From: Motacilla alba alba
Taxonomy: Eukaryota > Chordata > Aves > Passeriformes > Motacillidae
Assembly (NCBI RefSeq): GCF_015832195.1
Contig: NC_052028.1
Span: forward strand, 5,313,501-5,377,500
Direction of reading: 5' to 3'
DNA: 64,000 bases
The notes beneath the pieces were generated by a model, which saw only the letters and a program-made list of their open reading frames with translations, was not told the DNA's origin and did no database searches. The translations under genes were made by a program, and so were the position numbers. Below are positions 1-12,910 of this stretch, one piece after another (position 1 is the stretch's first letter; each line of letters starts with the position of its first letter).

Positions 1-1742
1 GTCATTCCTGTGAGTTACAGCTTGCCTTTCCTTTAAGTTATTGAGCAAGAAGACAAAAATTATTATTTCATCTCTAATTCTGTCTGTATTGATATGTGAA
101 CTATATAAAGATATCCCAATTCAGACTGCACTTTGAATTCAAAGTTGTATGTGCTGTTTGGCAACAAAGGGAACAGAATTTTTTCCTGGGCTGCCTGTGG
201 TGGTTTTTTAGAACTTGAAGGAAAGCTCCATATGAACAGAACTGTAATGTTAGCCAACCTGCCAATCAAGACACTAATCCTCCACACATCTCTACCATCA
301 GGAGACAGATACCTGGAAGCTGGTATGCAGGAGATAAAGGGGAAAGTTGGACAGGAACCAGAAAATGTACAAAATAAAAATTCTATATATATGTCCAGAT
401 ATATTTTCCTTAAGAAAATTCTAATATGAACGATATCAAAGAATTTTAACCTCCACAGATTAAACAGAGCTGTATTCACATACTCGTGGCTGTTGGTTGC
501 TTCCAAGCACGCCCTGGAACAGTATATTGTCTTTACTGCATTTCCAGACAAAGACAAAGTGTTCTTGAAAGTGGAAATAACTGCACTGGTTAATTTGGAG
601 TCCCATCAATGACTGTGGAAGGTATATTTAACTATTTAAAGAAATAGACAATGCTTTTATATTCAACTCTTCACATCTGGATACAATAACAACATGGTGA
701 ACTGGAGAAGTAACAAAACTATATTATAATATCCAGAATTCACTGGTCATTGAATATTAAACATTGTGTTCTTTTATCTGCTGCAAAAGAAAGAAACATA
801 AGGATCTCTATAACTCTGCTGTCCACTCCTACTCTTTTCTGACACATTAGGTTCAAGCAGATAAATTAGAATAATTTAAACAAATCTTTTCTTTTCAGAG
901 GGTCTCTTCAGATATTGTAAAAAAATTCTTCAGATAATTGTAAATGTAATTTCTACCCACAACTCTTGATCTGTAGCATATACCCAGGCCATTCATAGCA
1001 GTAATTTCAAACTCCAAGTTTAGCTGTTTTGACCACGAACATAAGTTACAAGAACTGTTCATGCTCAGTGATACACTGATTATCTTTTTTTGAGCTTAGG
1101 CTTGTCTTAAAACTCTGTGTGAAGTTATGAATGAGAATTTTGGGTTTAGTGAATATTCTTGCAATACTTAAAATTGGCTGGCTCCCTAAGTGTTCCTGCC
1201 AGTAAAGTAATTTGCTGGAATACTGTTGGAAAGCAAATACAGAAGGGGTGTGAATACAGTCAAAGAGACTTCATTTGCAAATCAAATGGATGGTGGAAGA
1301 GGAGTTGCATTCAATGAATTCAACAAAGACACTGTCACAATAAATACAAGAACATTTGGCAAGGATAACCTTTGCAAGACTTGCTATCTGTGTTCTGCAA
1401 AGGTATCCATATGTGTGAAGTTCCTATCTCCATACAGGATTCTGTCTATTCCAACAGATGCAGAACTGGCCTATGGAACAGCTTGCAGAGCCAGATCACT
1501 AGACTAGCATTAACATTTAAAGCTGGAACTGAAACAGCTTTTCTGAAGTCATTGTATAAATAACTAGCCCTTGTATATAGGAGGAAGATAAGCTACATAA
1601 TGCTTTATTCCTATTTAATCATTTATTTAAAAAAAACCCCAAAAATACTACTATTATTATCACTACAGTGTGGGAAAGAAATTTAAAAAGTGAATTGTAC
1701 ATTAGTAAGAACTAGGCACAGGATATTTATATTTCAACTCTC
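1..1742. other. AT-rich unique DNA, no gene seen
   Basis: No recognisable exon, RNA gene or interspersed repeat. The short open frames on both strands lack coding character and splice context. A few short A/T runs are present (for example near 1629 and 1783). The stretch is consistent with ordinary intergenic or intronic DNA. Confidence 0.6.
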
Positions 1743-2214
1743 CTATTCAGGAGAGCACAGAAAGATAGTCAGCAGCATTAAAGAAAAAAACAAACAAACC
1801 CAAAAACAACAATAAACCCAGGAAACTATTATTTTCTTCAAAGATTCATGAAGAAACTGTAAACCAGCTCTGTTTATCTCATATCTCACAACAGTATCCA
1901 AGTCCACTCCCCTAGTTATGGTCACTTGTCTCCGGAAAAATTCCTTCTCCACCGAGACCACATCATGGCTCCCTGTCAGCAGCTGCTTGTAGCTGACCTG
2001 TCCTAAGCATCTACTGGTGTGCAAAAAAACTGGATTTAATGAACTCCCATTTCTGCAAAGGGCTGCCACATGGTTTAACCTGGCAACAGAATACAGCAAC
2101 TGGGCAAGGAGCTTCCTCCCTATCTTGCACTGCAATGGTATCAAAACTCTGACAGGAGATCTCAGCATTCACCAAAACAATAAAAGTCCATTTCTGTTCT
2201 CTGGGCTTCTGTAA
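1743..2214 (-). other. Coding-like minus-strand stretch, unidentified
   Basis: Two overlapping open frames on the minus strand (2168-1743, 141 codons; 2226-2011, 71 codons) cover this block. The longer frame contains a segment with mixed charged and hydrophobic residues around the words SVEKEFFRRQ and DTVVRYEINR, at about codons 73-95, which looks more protein-like than the neighbouring chance frames. The stretch also has a few CpGs and is slightly richer in GC than its flanks. I do not recognise the product. No poly(T) or poly(A) tail, target duplication or clear splice site was seen. It may be an old pseudogene piece, a repeat-derived frame, or chance; chance is the leading explanation. Confidence 0.15.
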
Positions 2215-3960
2215 TGAAACCAGCAATTAAAGAATAGCCACATTTCTCAAACCTTATCCATACCCTTCCTGGCTATACTGTAATTGGCTAAACATGACAA
2301 CTTGGGTTGAGACTTGACTTCTGAGTTGACAGTTTAACACTGCACTTTTTAAATAAATATAATTACATTCAATCTCTGTAGAAAAGCTTAAAAATAGAAA
2401 AATTTAACTTTGGAATCAAGCAAAACCATACTTAGAAATATTTGTCCTGGCTAATATTTCTAAGATTTTGATACCATAAGTTTTTTGTAGGTCTTAATTT
2501 CTGATAGACTGTTAATATCTGTAGAGACTGGGGAAAAACAAGTTAAGTACAAAGCTTGTCTGATACCTTTAAATTAAAAAAAAAAAAAAGTATGTCCAGG
2601 TTAGGCAATAACACTTGAGTGTGGGGTCCAGCTTCCAGCTGAGTCCTAGAAGATTGTATAGCCCATACTCCCTTTTTCAGTGAGACTGCCCAAAGGAGGA
2701 TTATGGCACACTTGGTCAGTTCTGAGTTTGAACCAGGTTCCAGAGATGAAAGCATATGAACTAATCTGTTGAGCTATGAAGTTCACTGCTGTGCTGGTTT
2801 ATAAAAATCCTATTAGCAGTGTGACTGAGAGGTCAAAAGATAAGATAGCAGACAGCTGGAAATGATGGATCAGACAAATATTTTAGACAAGAAAGGTATT
2901 TCTTAGACATGTTGTACTTAACCATGTACTATACAACCAGGAAGTACTGGTGGCTAAAGGGTAACAGATTCTTCTATTGCTTCAAAATTTTTAAGTTTTA
3001 AAGTGCTTCTGTGCTATCTGCTAGGTCATCTTATGTAACAATGACTTAACATTCATTTTGGCTTCAGCAAGACATTAGGAAAGAAATGCATATAGCATAC
3101 ATAATTAGCAAATTTGACAAAAAATTAGCAATTGGTTTTTCATTTATAAAGGAAAGAAGAACAAGGAATGGAGTAGTCTGAAAACCTGTCAGAGGTACCA
3201 ATAATCTTGGTATGCTTAAATACAGAGTGATTAAGAACATATAAAAACAAACCAGAGGGAGCCATCTAAATTAACAAAATCAGTCCCCTCAGTGAAGACA
3301 AACAGTAAATACTTAGCCCAACAGGTTGCACAGGCCATACCCTTTGTAGCCAGTATAGCTTTGCACCTCCATACCTGTCAACAATGTTCAAACCAAGTTA
3401 AGAAACTAACAGCTGAGATTTCTATATGGCATAGTGGTCAGGGGTGGGGGAAGCAAGAGTACCCCTGAAGCATTACAGAATTGGGCAAAATCACAGATAA
3501 TCATAGAAAATGCAGTACCTATCCAGACAGGAAGAAAACATCACTCCCATTCCAATCTCTGTGTGTTTTTATCAGTCTGACCTGACAAAACTTCCCTACC
3601 TCATTTCAAATATCTAAATTATTGTAACTTGAGATTTGCGTTTTACACACACCAACCAGAAACTGCAGCTGGAAGTAAGAGGAGCACTGACATTCTGCCA
3701 GTATAGTACTGCTGGAGATAAGGTTTAAATATAAGAAGTAGAAAGCTGATAGAAAGTTGCTAAAAAGGGAAACATGTACATTGGATACTGAGGATGGACA
3801 GAAGGAGGTCCTAAAAGATGGACCTTGGTTGACCTATACAGAAGAGTAAAAAATGAGTGTTCTCATAAACTATATAGATGTTCCAGATTCAGAAGTACTG
3901 CCAGTAATAACATGCTCCCAAATGCTCAGCGTTTCAGCACAAGCCCTTTGACATGGTGCT
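2215..3960. other. AT-rich unique DNA with one poly(A) run
   Basis: No gene is visible. A run of 14 A lies at 2576-2589. The rest is unique-looking sequence without a repeat family I can name. Confidence 0.55.
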
Positions 3961-3964
3961 ATAA

Positions 3965-4285
3965 ATGCTACATCAGCAAGTGTTGTCATCTTATTGCAAA
4001 AGTTCTAGGCCTTCTTACCAATTTCTCACAGGCAGCTCCTCACAGCTCAGCCAACAACTGCAGCTCTCTTCTGGACTAGCCGACCCACTCTTTTATAGCA
4101 CTGATCTTTATTGGACACAGCTGTGGCCTATTAAGGGCAGGCCTGTTCCTAATCTTTGCTAATTAGTACAGCTGTAACTTTTCAGGGGTGAGATTGCCTT
4201 CAGCACTATCTCTATTCTCGTACATTCTATCCTCTCACAAGTGGGGAGTGAGCCACCCCTCTCCTCATTCCATGTGTTTTGCACA
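3965..4285 (-). mobile_element. LTR-like element, probable ERV-derived
   Basis: On the minus strand this block has the order expected of a retroviral LTR. A GC-richer U3-like part (about 4285-4115) is followed by a CCAAT box, a TATAAAA box (4097-4091), and a downstream R/U5-like part. It is compact and distinct in composition from its flanks. I could not place exact ends: no TG...CA pair with a matching target-site duplication was found, and I saw no partner LTR. It could instead be a decayed host promoter or another repeat class. The edges given are approximate. Confidence 0.45.
4091..4114 (-). promoter_or_regulatory. CCAAT box plus TATA box, minus strand
   Basis: Read on the minus strand, CCAAT (4114-4110) lies a short distance upstream of TATAAAA (4097-4091), a classical polymerase II core-promoter arrangement. 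Transcription, if any, would start about 25-30 bases downstream, near 4065, and run toward lower coordinates. The LTR-like setting suggests a retroviral promoter. Confidence 0.4.
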
Positions 4286-4960
4286 GGAGAACTAGAGAAT
4301 TTTTTTCCCCCTCCAGGCTATGGGCACTTCAGCTGACTCATGTTCTGTGTTCTATGCAGAGATCCAAACGCTGCTTCAAAGGGTGATGGTCTTAGAGAGG
4401 GAGCACAAGACAGTTTGCACTAATTTGTCCAGATACCAAGCTTACTGCACTGCACAAAAAGCAAAAGTACTAAAAAGAAGTGTAAAATTTGTTTTTTGTT
4501 TTTTCTTTTTTTTTAAATTGAAATTCAAATGAGGAAAGTTTAATGGTGTATAATTTCATATTTTTTGTTAATTCTAAGAAAACTAGCTGGAGTTTGGGAT
4601 TTATGAATTGAAATTTAATGGAGGTTAAAAACGTAGATATAGATTCATCCACTGCAAGATTGCAAAATCCTGCCCATGAGTGACACACTTGCAAGAAAGA
4701 CTATTACGACTTCAGGATAAACCAAGTAGGAAGAAATAACATCTTATTACAATTTCAGGTTTTAGTCCTGCAGAACTCTTTTGTTAAAATATTTTTAAGC
4801 AATGAAAATCACATATTTCATTATTCCTATTTAAAACAGTAAAAAAACCCCTCAAACCAAAACCACCCCTCAAACAACACCAAAACCCTGCAGTACTTTG
4901 ACCAGCTTTGGAGGAAGTTACCAAACAAATTCCCAGTAGTACTGACAACACATAACCAGC
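4286..4960. other. Unique DNA, no gene seen
   Basis: Contains a T-rich run (about 4492-4514) and a CA-rich stretch (4840-4890). Nothing here is recognisable as an exon or named repeat. Confidence 0.5.
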
Positions 4961-5186
4961 TTAGAATCATTAAATGCTTTGGGTTTGAAGCAGATTTGAA
5001 GCTCATCTTGTTCCACCCCTGCCATGGGCAGGGACACCTCCCACTACCCCAGGTTGCTCCAAGCCCCCTCCAACCTTGTCCTAAACACTTCCAGGGATGG
5101 GGCAGCCAAAACTTCTCAACACTCAAACTCTTTCAGTGTCTCACCACTCTCATCATAAACATTTTTTTCTCCTATCTAATCTAAAT
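4961..5186 (-). mobile_element. CR1 LINE, 5'-truncated 3' tail
   Basis: The plus strand reads as the reverse complement of a CR1 3' end. It has the TTAGAATCAT terminal repeat, then CACCCCTGCCATGGGCAGGG, the ACACCTCCCACTA block, the CAGGTTGCTCCAAGCCCC block, the ACTTCCAGGGATGGGGC block, and finally TCTAATCTAAAT at the 5' limit. Only about 225 bases survive, so no reverse transcriptase is present. CR1 is the dominant LINE of birds and typically leaves such tails without target duplications. Small indels show it is old and immobile. Confidence 0.93.
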
Positions 5187-6541
5187 GTAACGTATAGTTT
5201 TGAATATTAGAGAATTAGAGACTATTCTGTAAAGTGATGTAATATTCCTTTTCTTACGTGACCTACTAAGAGCTTCTCTACAAGATATAGCAATAAAAAT
5301 TAGGATTTTTAGTGTCACATTTTATATGCTTCCACTTATTTCCTTTGACTACTAATAGTATCACAGCAAACATGACTTCTTTCAGTGCCCATATAGATTG
5401 AAAAGTTCAGATTAACTCTGCATACTCCAAGAACAATTTAATTATTTTTATTTGCAGGAGGTGACAAACCATGTTATTGATGTTGGAATCACTGAAGGAT
5501 TGCACTCAGGAAATTAGGCTTTTTCCCACCCCAGACAAAAGCAGTGTTTTCTCAAACCATTAATTTAATATCCCTCCTTAAAGTCCTTTTAAAGAATTGT
5601 AGTGTTACAGTGCACATAGAGTCACTTGCCTGGAAAATGATTTCTATCTTTTAATAATTTCTCTCTTTTAATGCATATTTTGCAATCAAAGGTGGAGTAG
5701 CACTTAGTCCTTGCTATAAAAGGCTCAATATCATTTTGTGTGAGAAGCTCTGTGTGTTATATCAACCCCTCCAGAAAGAAAAGAATTCCCCACTTCGTGT
5801 GCACACCTGTTTCCTTACACTGTATCCTTAGATATGCCTCTAGAAACATCTCATGTGTATCACTAACTATTTTTCAGTGTAAATATGTTCTTGCCATTTT
5901 TGTTTCATTCTCAGAGGCTTTCCTAGGTTCCATCTCCCCTCTGAACTCTTATGAGGCTTAAAAGAAATGATACAAACCTGAGTCCTTTTTTAAGAAAGGT
6001 AATACCTGTCCCGTGTTTCCCTTCAAGCTGACAATGCGCCTGGGACAATTTGATGCTGTTTCCAAACAAAACCAGGCAAATTAGTACTAAAGAAATCCTG
6101 TACCTCAGCCATAATTTCCTCATGGGCTGTAACTACCTTAATTTGGACAAAGGCATTTCTCAATAATAGGATCATAACACTGCCTTTGGTAGAAAATCCT
6201 CTGCAGAACACTGGATACTGATGCTGTTTGGAAGGGGCACAACAAAGTCATCTGTCACTTGAAATACTCATTTGGGAAACCTTCTACGCTGTAAAATCCT
6301 GAAATGTAGTGATATGAAACTGGAATGCTTTTTCCTCTTTAAATTACAAGTTTCAGTGAGTACAAAGGTCTGAACAGCATGGCAAGCTCATGTGATGGAA
6401 AGTACAGCCAGTAGATTTTGTGTAATGTTGTAGATGTGATTCTATACTGATGAATTCAACTTGTACTGCACTTAAAATAGGAGTGGTAGAAAAGTTTTCT
6501 GTTACCTCACAGCGAATTGCTGTAAATCAGTATCAACTATT
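5187..6541. other. Unique DNA, no gene seen
   Basis: AT-rich sequence without a recognisable exon or repeat family. Several short frames exist on both strands with no splice or codon support. Confidence 0.55.
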
Positions 6542-6545
6542 ACCA

Positions 6546-6930
6546 TGGGTCTTCTGGGCAGTCAGGACTTGGTGAAGGGAAGGAGAGATCTTGACTCCAT
6601 TTCAGAAGGCTGGTTTATTATATTATGATATATATTACATTAAAAAGACCACACTATAACTGTACTACAAAGAACAGAGAGAGAGATTCATCAGAAGGCG
6701 AGACAGGAATAGAAAGGAATGAATAACAAAGTTCTGTGACTCCCAGAGAGTCCGAGAGCTGCTGCCTCCTGGATTGGCCACCAAGTAGAAACATCCCACA
6801 CTGACCAACCGAGGAAGCACCTGCTGCATTCCACAGCAGCAGATAACAAATTGTTTACACTTGAAGCTGAGGCCCTTCAGCTTCTCAGGAGAAGAAAATC
6901 CTAGCAAAGGGATTTTCACAAAATATCACA
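6546..6930 (-). mobile_element. Solo LTR of an endogenous retrovirus
   Basis: The element reads on the minus strand from TGTGATATTT at 6930 to CAGAAGACCCA at 6546, so it has the TG...CA ends of an LTR. It is flanked by a perfect 4-bp duplication, ACCA, at 6542-6545 and 6931-6934. A minus-strand AATAAA poly(A) signal lies at 6619-6614 in an ATATA-rich stretch, followed by the U5-like words CTTCTGA and ATGGAGTCA. No internal retroviral sequence lies next to it, so it is a solo LTR left by recombination between two LTRs. A 4-bp duplication fits class I (gammaretrovirus-like) ERVs. I recognise the sequence type from passerine genomes but cannot name the subfamily. Confidence 0.85.
6614..6619 (-). 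terminator. LTR polyadenylation signal AATAAA
   Basis: A minus-strand AATAAA sits inside the solo LTR, about 70 bases before its 3' end. That is the expected place for the signal defining the R/U5 boundary. Confidence 0.6.
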
Positions 6931-6934
6931 ACCA

Positions 6935-8906
6935 CAATCAACTCTACTCCTTACAAAGCATCGTTGTGCTCTAGAAATTGGAAACTGGAGTTCATGTCAG
7001 CACAGAGAGAAAGAATTTAAAAAGAGCTCCTTTCCCCAAAACAGTCACCAGTTAGAAAACCACAGCAAAAACAACTTACTGGTCAGGGAAATGATCAAAT
7101 ATTAGGAATATGAAAGTACAGAAAAAAAAATAGAAACAGTTGTAGCTACTCCTTATTTTTTTTTATAAAGTAAAAATGCCTTGTAGATGTAGAGAACAAA
7201 AATCAAATTATTAGTTTTACCTAATATCTCCCATATGTGTTATTCATATCATGTACAGGACTGCTTCACATGGGCTATATGTTTAGGCACATTCTGAAGA
7301 ATATATATAAAAATACGTGCACATTCTGACACATGTACATACATAGATCTTCTCCCTCCACTTTCATCTTCTTTCATTCATCTCCCTCATCACAGATGCA
7401 CACACACCTCTGCTGAAATGAAATAATTCTCACTGCTTGAGTTGGCTACAGTCTTAAGTTCAAACTAGTGATTTTTTTTTTTCTTCCATGTTCACATCTA
7501 TATTTTTTTTCTCTACAGGATTTAAAGCCCAAGAAGCATGAAAGATAGGGTGAAAATAAATTTGAATTCTATATTACAGGAAAAAAAAGAATATCAAAAG
7601 ATTCTTTCACAGCTGTGTGACTGCTGGCATTTGTAAAGAGTCAAAGAATCCAAGAATATAAAAAGGCAGAAACACAGTTGGTTTTTCAATCAAGTATATG
7701 GAGAAAAAGCGAAAGAAAAAATCTACAGGAACAGCAAGAGGGGCTAGGGGTGGGTGACAGGTAAAACCTATTTCCTTAATTTAAACAGTCATTTCTAGAA
7801 TCACTTGAGCAGGAGGGTGATATGAAAGATTGACATATTCAGTTCTACTCTTTAAACTGTGGTTTGCATTTTACCAGCAATATAAGGAAGAAGATGAAAG
7901 ATGTCTTTCCTTATTCCTTACTTAATTGAAGTGCCTATTTAGAATGACATTTAATAAAAGACACAATTTTTGTGTGGTTATTATTTGTATTACCAGAGCA
8001 TCTAAAACCTCTAGTGATAAACCAGAACCTTACTGTGATAGTGATTCAGGTATTGAGAAATGACTTTGTGTGACTCCAAGCATGTTCCATATTCTGCAAT
8101 GCTAATGGGAGGAAGGAGACAGGACTACTTCCTTAATCCCCCCAGTAAATTCCTGTCTGCTCTTCAAAAACTGTAGCAAAAAGGATCTTCCATTGCGAGA
8201 AAGTTTCTGGCTCAAGAGGAACAACAGCACACAAAGACTCAGTGAGGTGGAATTGCTTAGTTTGCCTTACTAGCAACGTAATAATGTCTTGTAGTCTCCT
8301 GAGAATAAACGTTCAAATAATATAAAAAAATTTGGGGTGCAAAAGGCACAATGCTCTTCAGAAACATTTTAAAAGAGACAAAGTTCTTAGTGAAGTAGAA
8401 GGGAAGCTACTCACAAAAGGGTGATGCCTGTGCTCGGTTTTATAATTTTTCTTCCTTTTCCATTTCCTTACTTCTTCTAATCCTCAAGTCACCCTCACTC
8501 TTCATGGATTCACAGGCTCCCAGGCTGGTACCAGTTACAATAACTCATTGCCACTAAAGAAGTTCTGCTCTGAGGTTTTCAACAATAAGTCAAGTACTTA
8601 GATACAGAATTACCCTAAATTGTAAAAATTTTGTATTTCTGTGTTTTTAGAGCCCGACGACCACCCATTAGAAAAACTTCTCTTTTGGTTAATTCTTTTA
8701 ATTGTATCAGGTTCTTCTAGCCTGACCAAGAATAGAGGAGGTAAAATAAAAAGACTGAATGTCCTGTAACAGAGAGGAAGATGCTTGTTGGTTTTAATGA
8801 ATTCATCTTGAGTAGAGCTAAGTATCAGGTTTGGTCTGTATCCTCACCAAATATGTGTACAAAAACCTGCAGACGCTAACCACAAGTGAGCTGGTTTGCA
8901 TGTTAC
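6935..8906. other. AT-rich unique DNA, no gene seen
   Basis: Short A and T homopolymers (7121-7129, 7473-7482, 7504-7511) are present. No exon, RNA gene or named repeat was recognised. Confidence 0.55.
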
Positions 8907-8962
8907 ATGATTAGATCTTGAAGATCCCTTGCAACACAAACCATTCCATTATTCTATGATTA
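8907..8962 (+). mobile_element. CR1 LINE 3' end scrap
   Basis: About 55 bases match the extreme 3' end of CR1. The block TTAGATCTTGAAGATCCCTT is followed by ACAAACCATTCC and ends with ATTCTATGATT, the CR1 terminal repeat. It is very strongly 5'-truncated and diverged. Confidence 0.75.
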
Positions 8963-11900
8963 AAGTCACTGTCAGTAAAAAATATAAGCCAAAAATCAGA
9001 AATGTGGCATGCTGATAGCTAAGCAGCTGAATCTGAGAGCAAAATACAAGCAATGTTCTTTACATGGCCTCTAATGGACTGAACTATAGAAAAGCCCCAT
9101 GAATGCTGAAGCTTTTCTAAAGACATTTTATATATTACAGACACTGTTGAGGGGAGGGCTGTTCATTCAAAGCTTGTCAGAAACTTGTTCAAACTGTTTA
9201 CTCATTATTACTATATTGCATTTCATTGGATATCACAATTTTTAAACTAATTACTGATTCTTTTTCTAATCTCTCCTATTTGCTGGCTCTTAAACTGACA
9301 AATATACAAAGCCTGACAACCATGCACTCAATTTTATTTGTGGGGAAAATTGCAAAAAATGCCATTATGGATGTACATGGTTCAGATCTTTTTATTTTGT
9401 CTTTAGATTTGCATCAGTTTCCTCTCTCAAAGTGTTTCTAAGGCAGAAGAATATTGGTGGCTCACAAAAATGTCTTTTTATTTTCTTGTGTACATGTCAT
9501 ATAAAATGTATCATATGGAAAGAGCATAGCTGCTAAAATATGAAGTTAAATGTCAATTGGAAGAGAGAGCATTTGATCTGCATCTTCTGTGGACAGTTTG
9601 CCCTTTGGATAAGCAGCTACTGTAATTATGAAAAACTGGAGAATGCTTTGCATGGACTTTGCTTTTCCACATAGACCAGTATAATGTTTTTCAGCTAAGT
9701 AAGCTGAGTTTGTCCCTAAAACTGAACAGAATAAATGCAGTTGAGCTATGGATTGAGTGTCAGGGGAGGCTGAGCTCACCATGGTGAAAGTGTCCTTTAG
9801 ACACATACTTAAGTTTTGTAAATAAGCTATTCCAAATATTAGATAAGTGTAATTAGAAGAGTTGGGTTTTGGAAAAGATTTTAAGGAATTTTAATCAGAA
9901 CTGCATCAATTGCAGTAGTGAAGAAATTAATATATACAGATGTGTCTGTTTATTATTATAATGAAAACATCCAGCCCCTCACTGGGGAATCCAGCAGTGT
10001 CCCCTCAAACTGGCATGGCCAGCAATGAGAGTACCCATGTGCACTACCACAGGTTTTGTTTTACTTGCCCTGAGTTCTGTGTAGCACAGCTTGACAAGGT
10101 GCAAAACCCAAAGCTAACTAGGCAATCTACAGTAAATAAATACATATCTCTAATGAGCTGAAAAAGTAAAAGGTCAGATGCTGAGTTTTTGACAACATCC
10201 TAAGGAACATGTCCAGCTGTTGGAAACCCAGCCTTTGACATCACACAGTCAACTGCTTTTGAATTCTTAAAATAACACTTGAAAAAAATTGTAGATGTTT
10301 TTCATATGAAAAATAAAATAGGATCACAAAAAAAAAAGGAAAAAAGGAAGTTTTTGCAGCACACCTTCAGAATTGTTTTTTATTTTTTTTCTTTTATATT
10401 CTATTCAGCTTTTATCAAAGTAGGTCCATCAAACTAAGCTCCTCTCAGAGGGCACATCATTTGAAGCCAATAATGCCAGAAAAGAAGCTCCCTTTATAGA
10501 AATGCTTGCATTTTAGCTTACTGCCTTTTACCCCTTGACCATTTCTAAATGGTAAACTCTTCAAACTTCCATTCAGCTTCAGAGAAAATAAAAAACATAT
10601 TCTTTTGTTTGCAAAGATCTTAAAAATATATGAAACAACTCTGATACTTCCATCACAATGCATTGTCCTCAGTAACCCTTTAGAAGAGCATTAAAACACT
10701 GCCAAAATTCACATGGAGGTAATTTCTCTCCCTTACATAGTATGAGCTCGGGACAGGAAATGTAAAACTGTTTTCTTCTCCCCCTCTCATATGAACTATG
10801 CTCTCAAGTGGGTAGCTGGGTGCCTGTCAATTAAATACCCAAATGTTGTGTTCCACACAGCAATAGGTATCTCAAGCTCAGTATCCCTCTTTTGGGATCA
10901 GAAATTTAAAATCAATTTTAAACAGATCAGAAATGAAAAATGCATGTTTGAATAAGCCAAGCAGTCATATAACTTCATAACTATATACAAACACAAATAC
11001 AAATTAATCCTGAAGATTCATTTTGTCCACAGCAAAAAAGCAACAAGCTACTCATCAGCAGCTCTGTGCTCAGTCAGCAGCCAGTGAGGGCTGCCTTCAG
11101 TGGCTCTGCTAGAAGTGTTTATCACCCTGGGCAGCACTGCTGGTCTCAGCCTGGTCCTGCAGCCCTTGCACTGTGAGCAAGAGGAGCACAAACATTGGTA
11201 GCTCAGACTCCTGAGTGCCTCGTAGATAACCGACAGGCTGTCCAGGGAATGGCTCTGATTTTTATATTATATACTAATAGTATTTACCCACACTTGAGAG
11301 CAACTGCAAGTAAAACAAACATTGCTTTAACACCAGGTTTTAAAGAGAAAATAGACCAAGGGGAATATTTATCTGTGTGCTGCAGTGACACAGCATTTCT
11401 ATGGTAAAGTACAGTGATACTGGTAAAGCTTTTTTCTTCCTATTTAATCCACACTGAATTGCATTTGTAACAGCAGCATTTTTGGCCCCACAAGGTTGAC
11501 GGAGAGGCCTGGTAATTGTGCTATTCTAATAGTGAGTAACTGGTCTTTAGTATTATCCCTTTTACTAGGGGATACATTTCATAAAACTCCAGAAACAGCA
11601 ATGTAGTTATTACAGCAGATGAATTAGCAATTTTTCCTATTGTCATTTTTCTTCTATTGATTAGAAACCATCTAACAAAAAAATTATTACAAGGCATAAA
11701 ATATGAACAGATTGCCCATCTAGTAATTGTTTATGTAACTTGTGAAATATTTATACTGAAGTCTTATCATTCTTCATTTTCATGTATTTTGATTTTGTTC
11801 TTTCACTATAAAAGATAAAAAATAAAGAACATGTCATGCTGTAAATCTGGATTTCTTTTTTCTTTCTTTAAAATTTAGACCCTTCTGACATTTTCAGGAA

Positions 11901-12910
11901 ACTAGAATGTCAGTTAGACATAATCAGTAATTCATTTAAAGTAATTGCCTTTGAAATTGTTTTAGGTTTCTGTTATGTCTTTCAGTTAAACATGAACTGT
12001 AAATACTTTTAATTTGATATTTCAAACTGAGATTCAAGCTACTGCTTTGCAAACTCTGTCTGCTTCTCTGCTACATCAAAGGATCATGAAACCTGACATT
12101 AAAATGCAACCACCTCTTGGTGAAACAGGGGAGCAAGCAACAACAGGTACAACACAAAAAGGAAGACTATTACTTAGACAAAACTGCAGGGAAGATTCCT
12201 GTAGGCAGTGTGGCCTTGAAGACCGGTTCAGAACAAAATTTGTCTGAAGAAACAGTAACAGGAAAATGACTGTTTGGGGCTACATGCCAAGGGGCCTGAG
12301 GCAGGACCTTCCAGGAGCAGTGGATATGCAAGATAAAAAAGGTTGTTAGGTTGTTGTGTTTTGCTGCTTTGTTTATACCATCTTAACAGATCCAAGGGAA
12401 AGAGCTTTGTGCAGCTGTAGCTTTGTGCGGACAAAGAACTGTTTAAATCCAGATACTTTGTTTAAATTTCTGAAAAATTAATAGGAAAGAATCTTTGAAG
12501 TGGTAGCTAATCCTCCCTAGGGAGCCTGACAAAACTACTTTGAGTGTGATGGTGGTGAGAAGTATAAATGGATGGAGACCACCACAAAAAGTGTCATAAC
12601 ACTTAAAATTTCACCTTTTTCTTACCAAATGCATAATTAAAAAAAAATAATCCTGAATTTAGGGGACAAAGCATATTCATGACCATTTCAGTCATATGCA
12701 GCTAAGTTGCCACTTGTATTTAAGCTATTATCAAGGCTTAATTACTTTAAATCATATACTTTTAACCAAATGCAAATCTCTTTAGGAAGAATAGTACTGA
12801 ATGTCAAACACAACTGAACTGCACAACTTCAATGATTAGTTATCCAGTGACTGGCATCTGAACATTTTAATTGCATAAATATTCTTCTATATCCACTAGC
12901 ACTTCTGTCC
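8963..12910. other. AT-rich unique DNA, no gene seen
   Basis: No convincing exon or named repeat. A purine-rich A run lies at 10328-10350 and a T-rich run at 10374-10396. A slightly GC-richer patch at 11040-11190 has no recognisable content. Confidence 0.5.
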
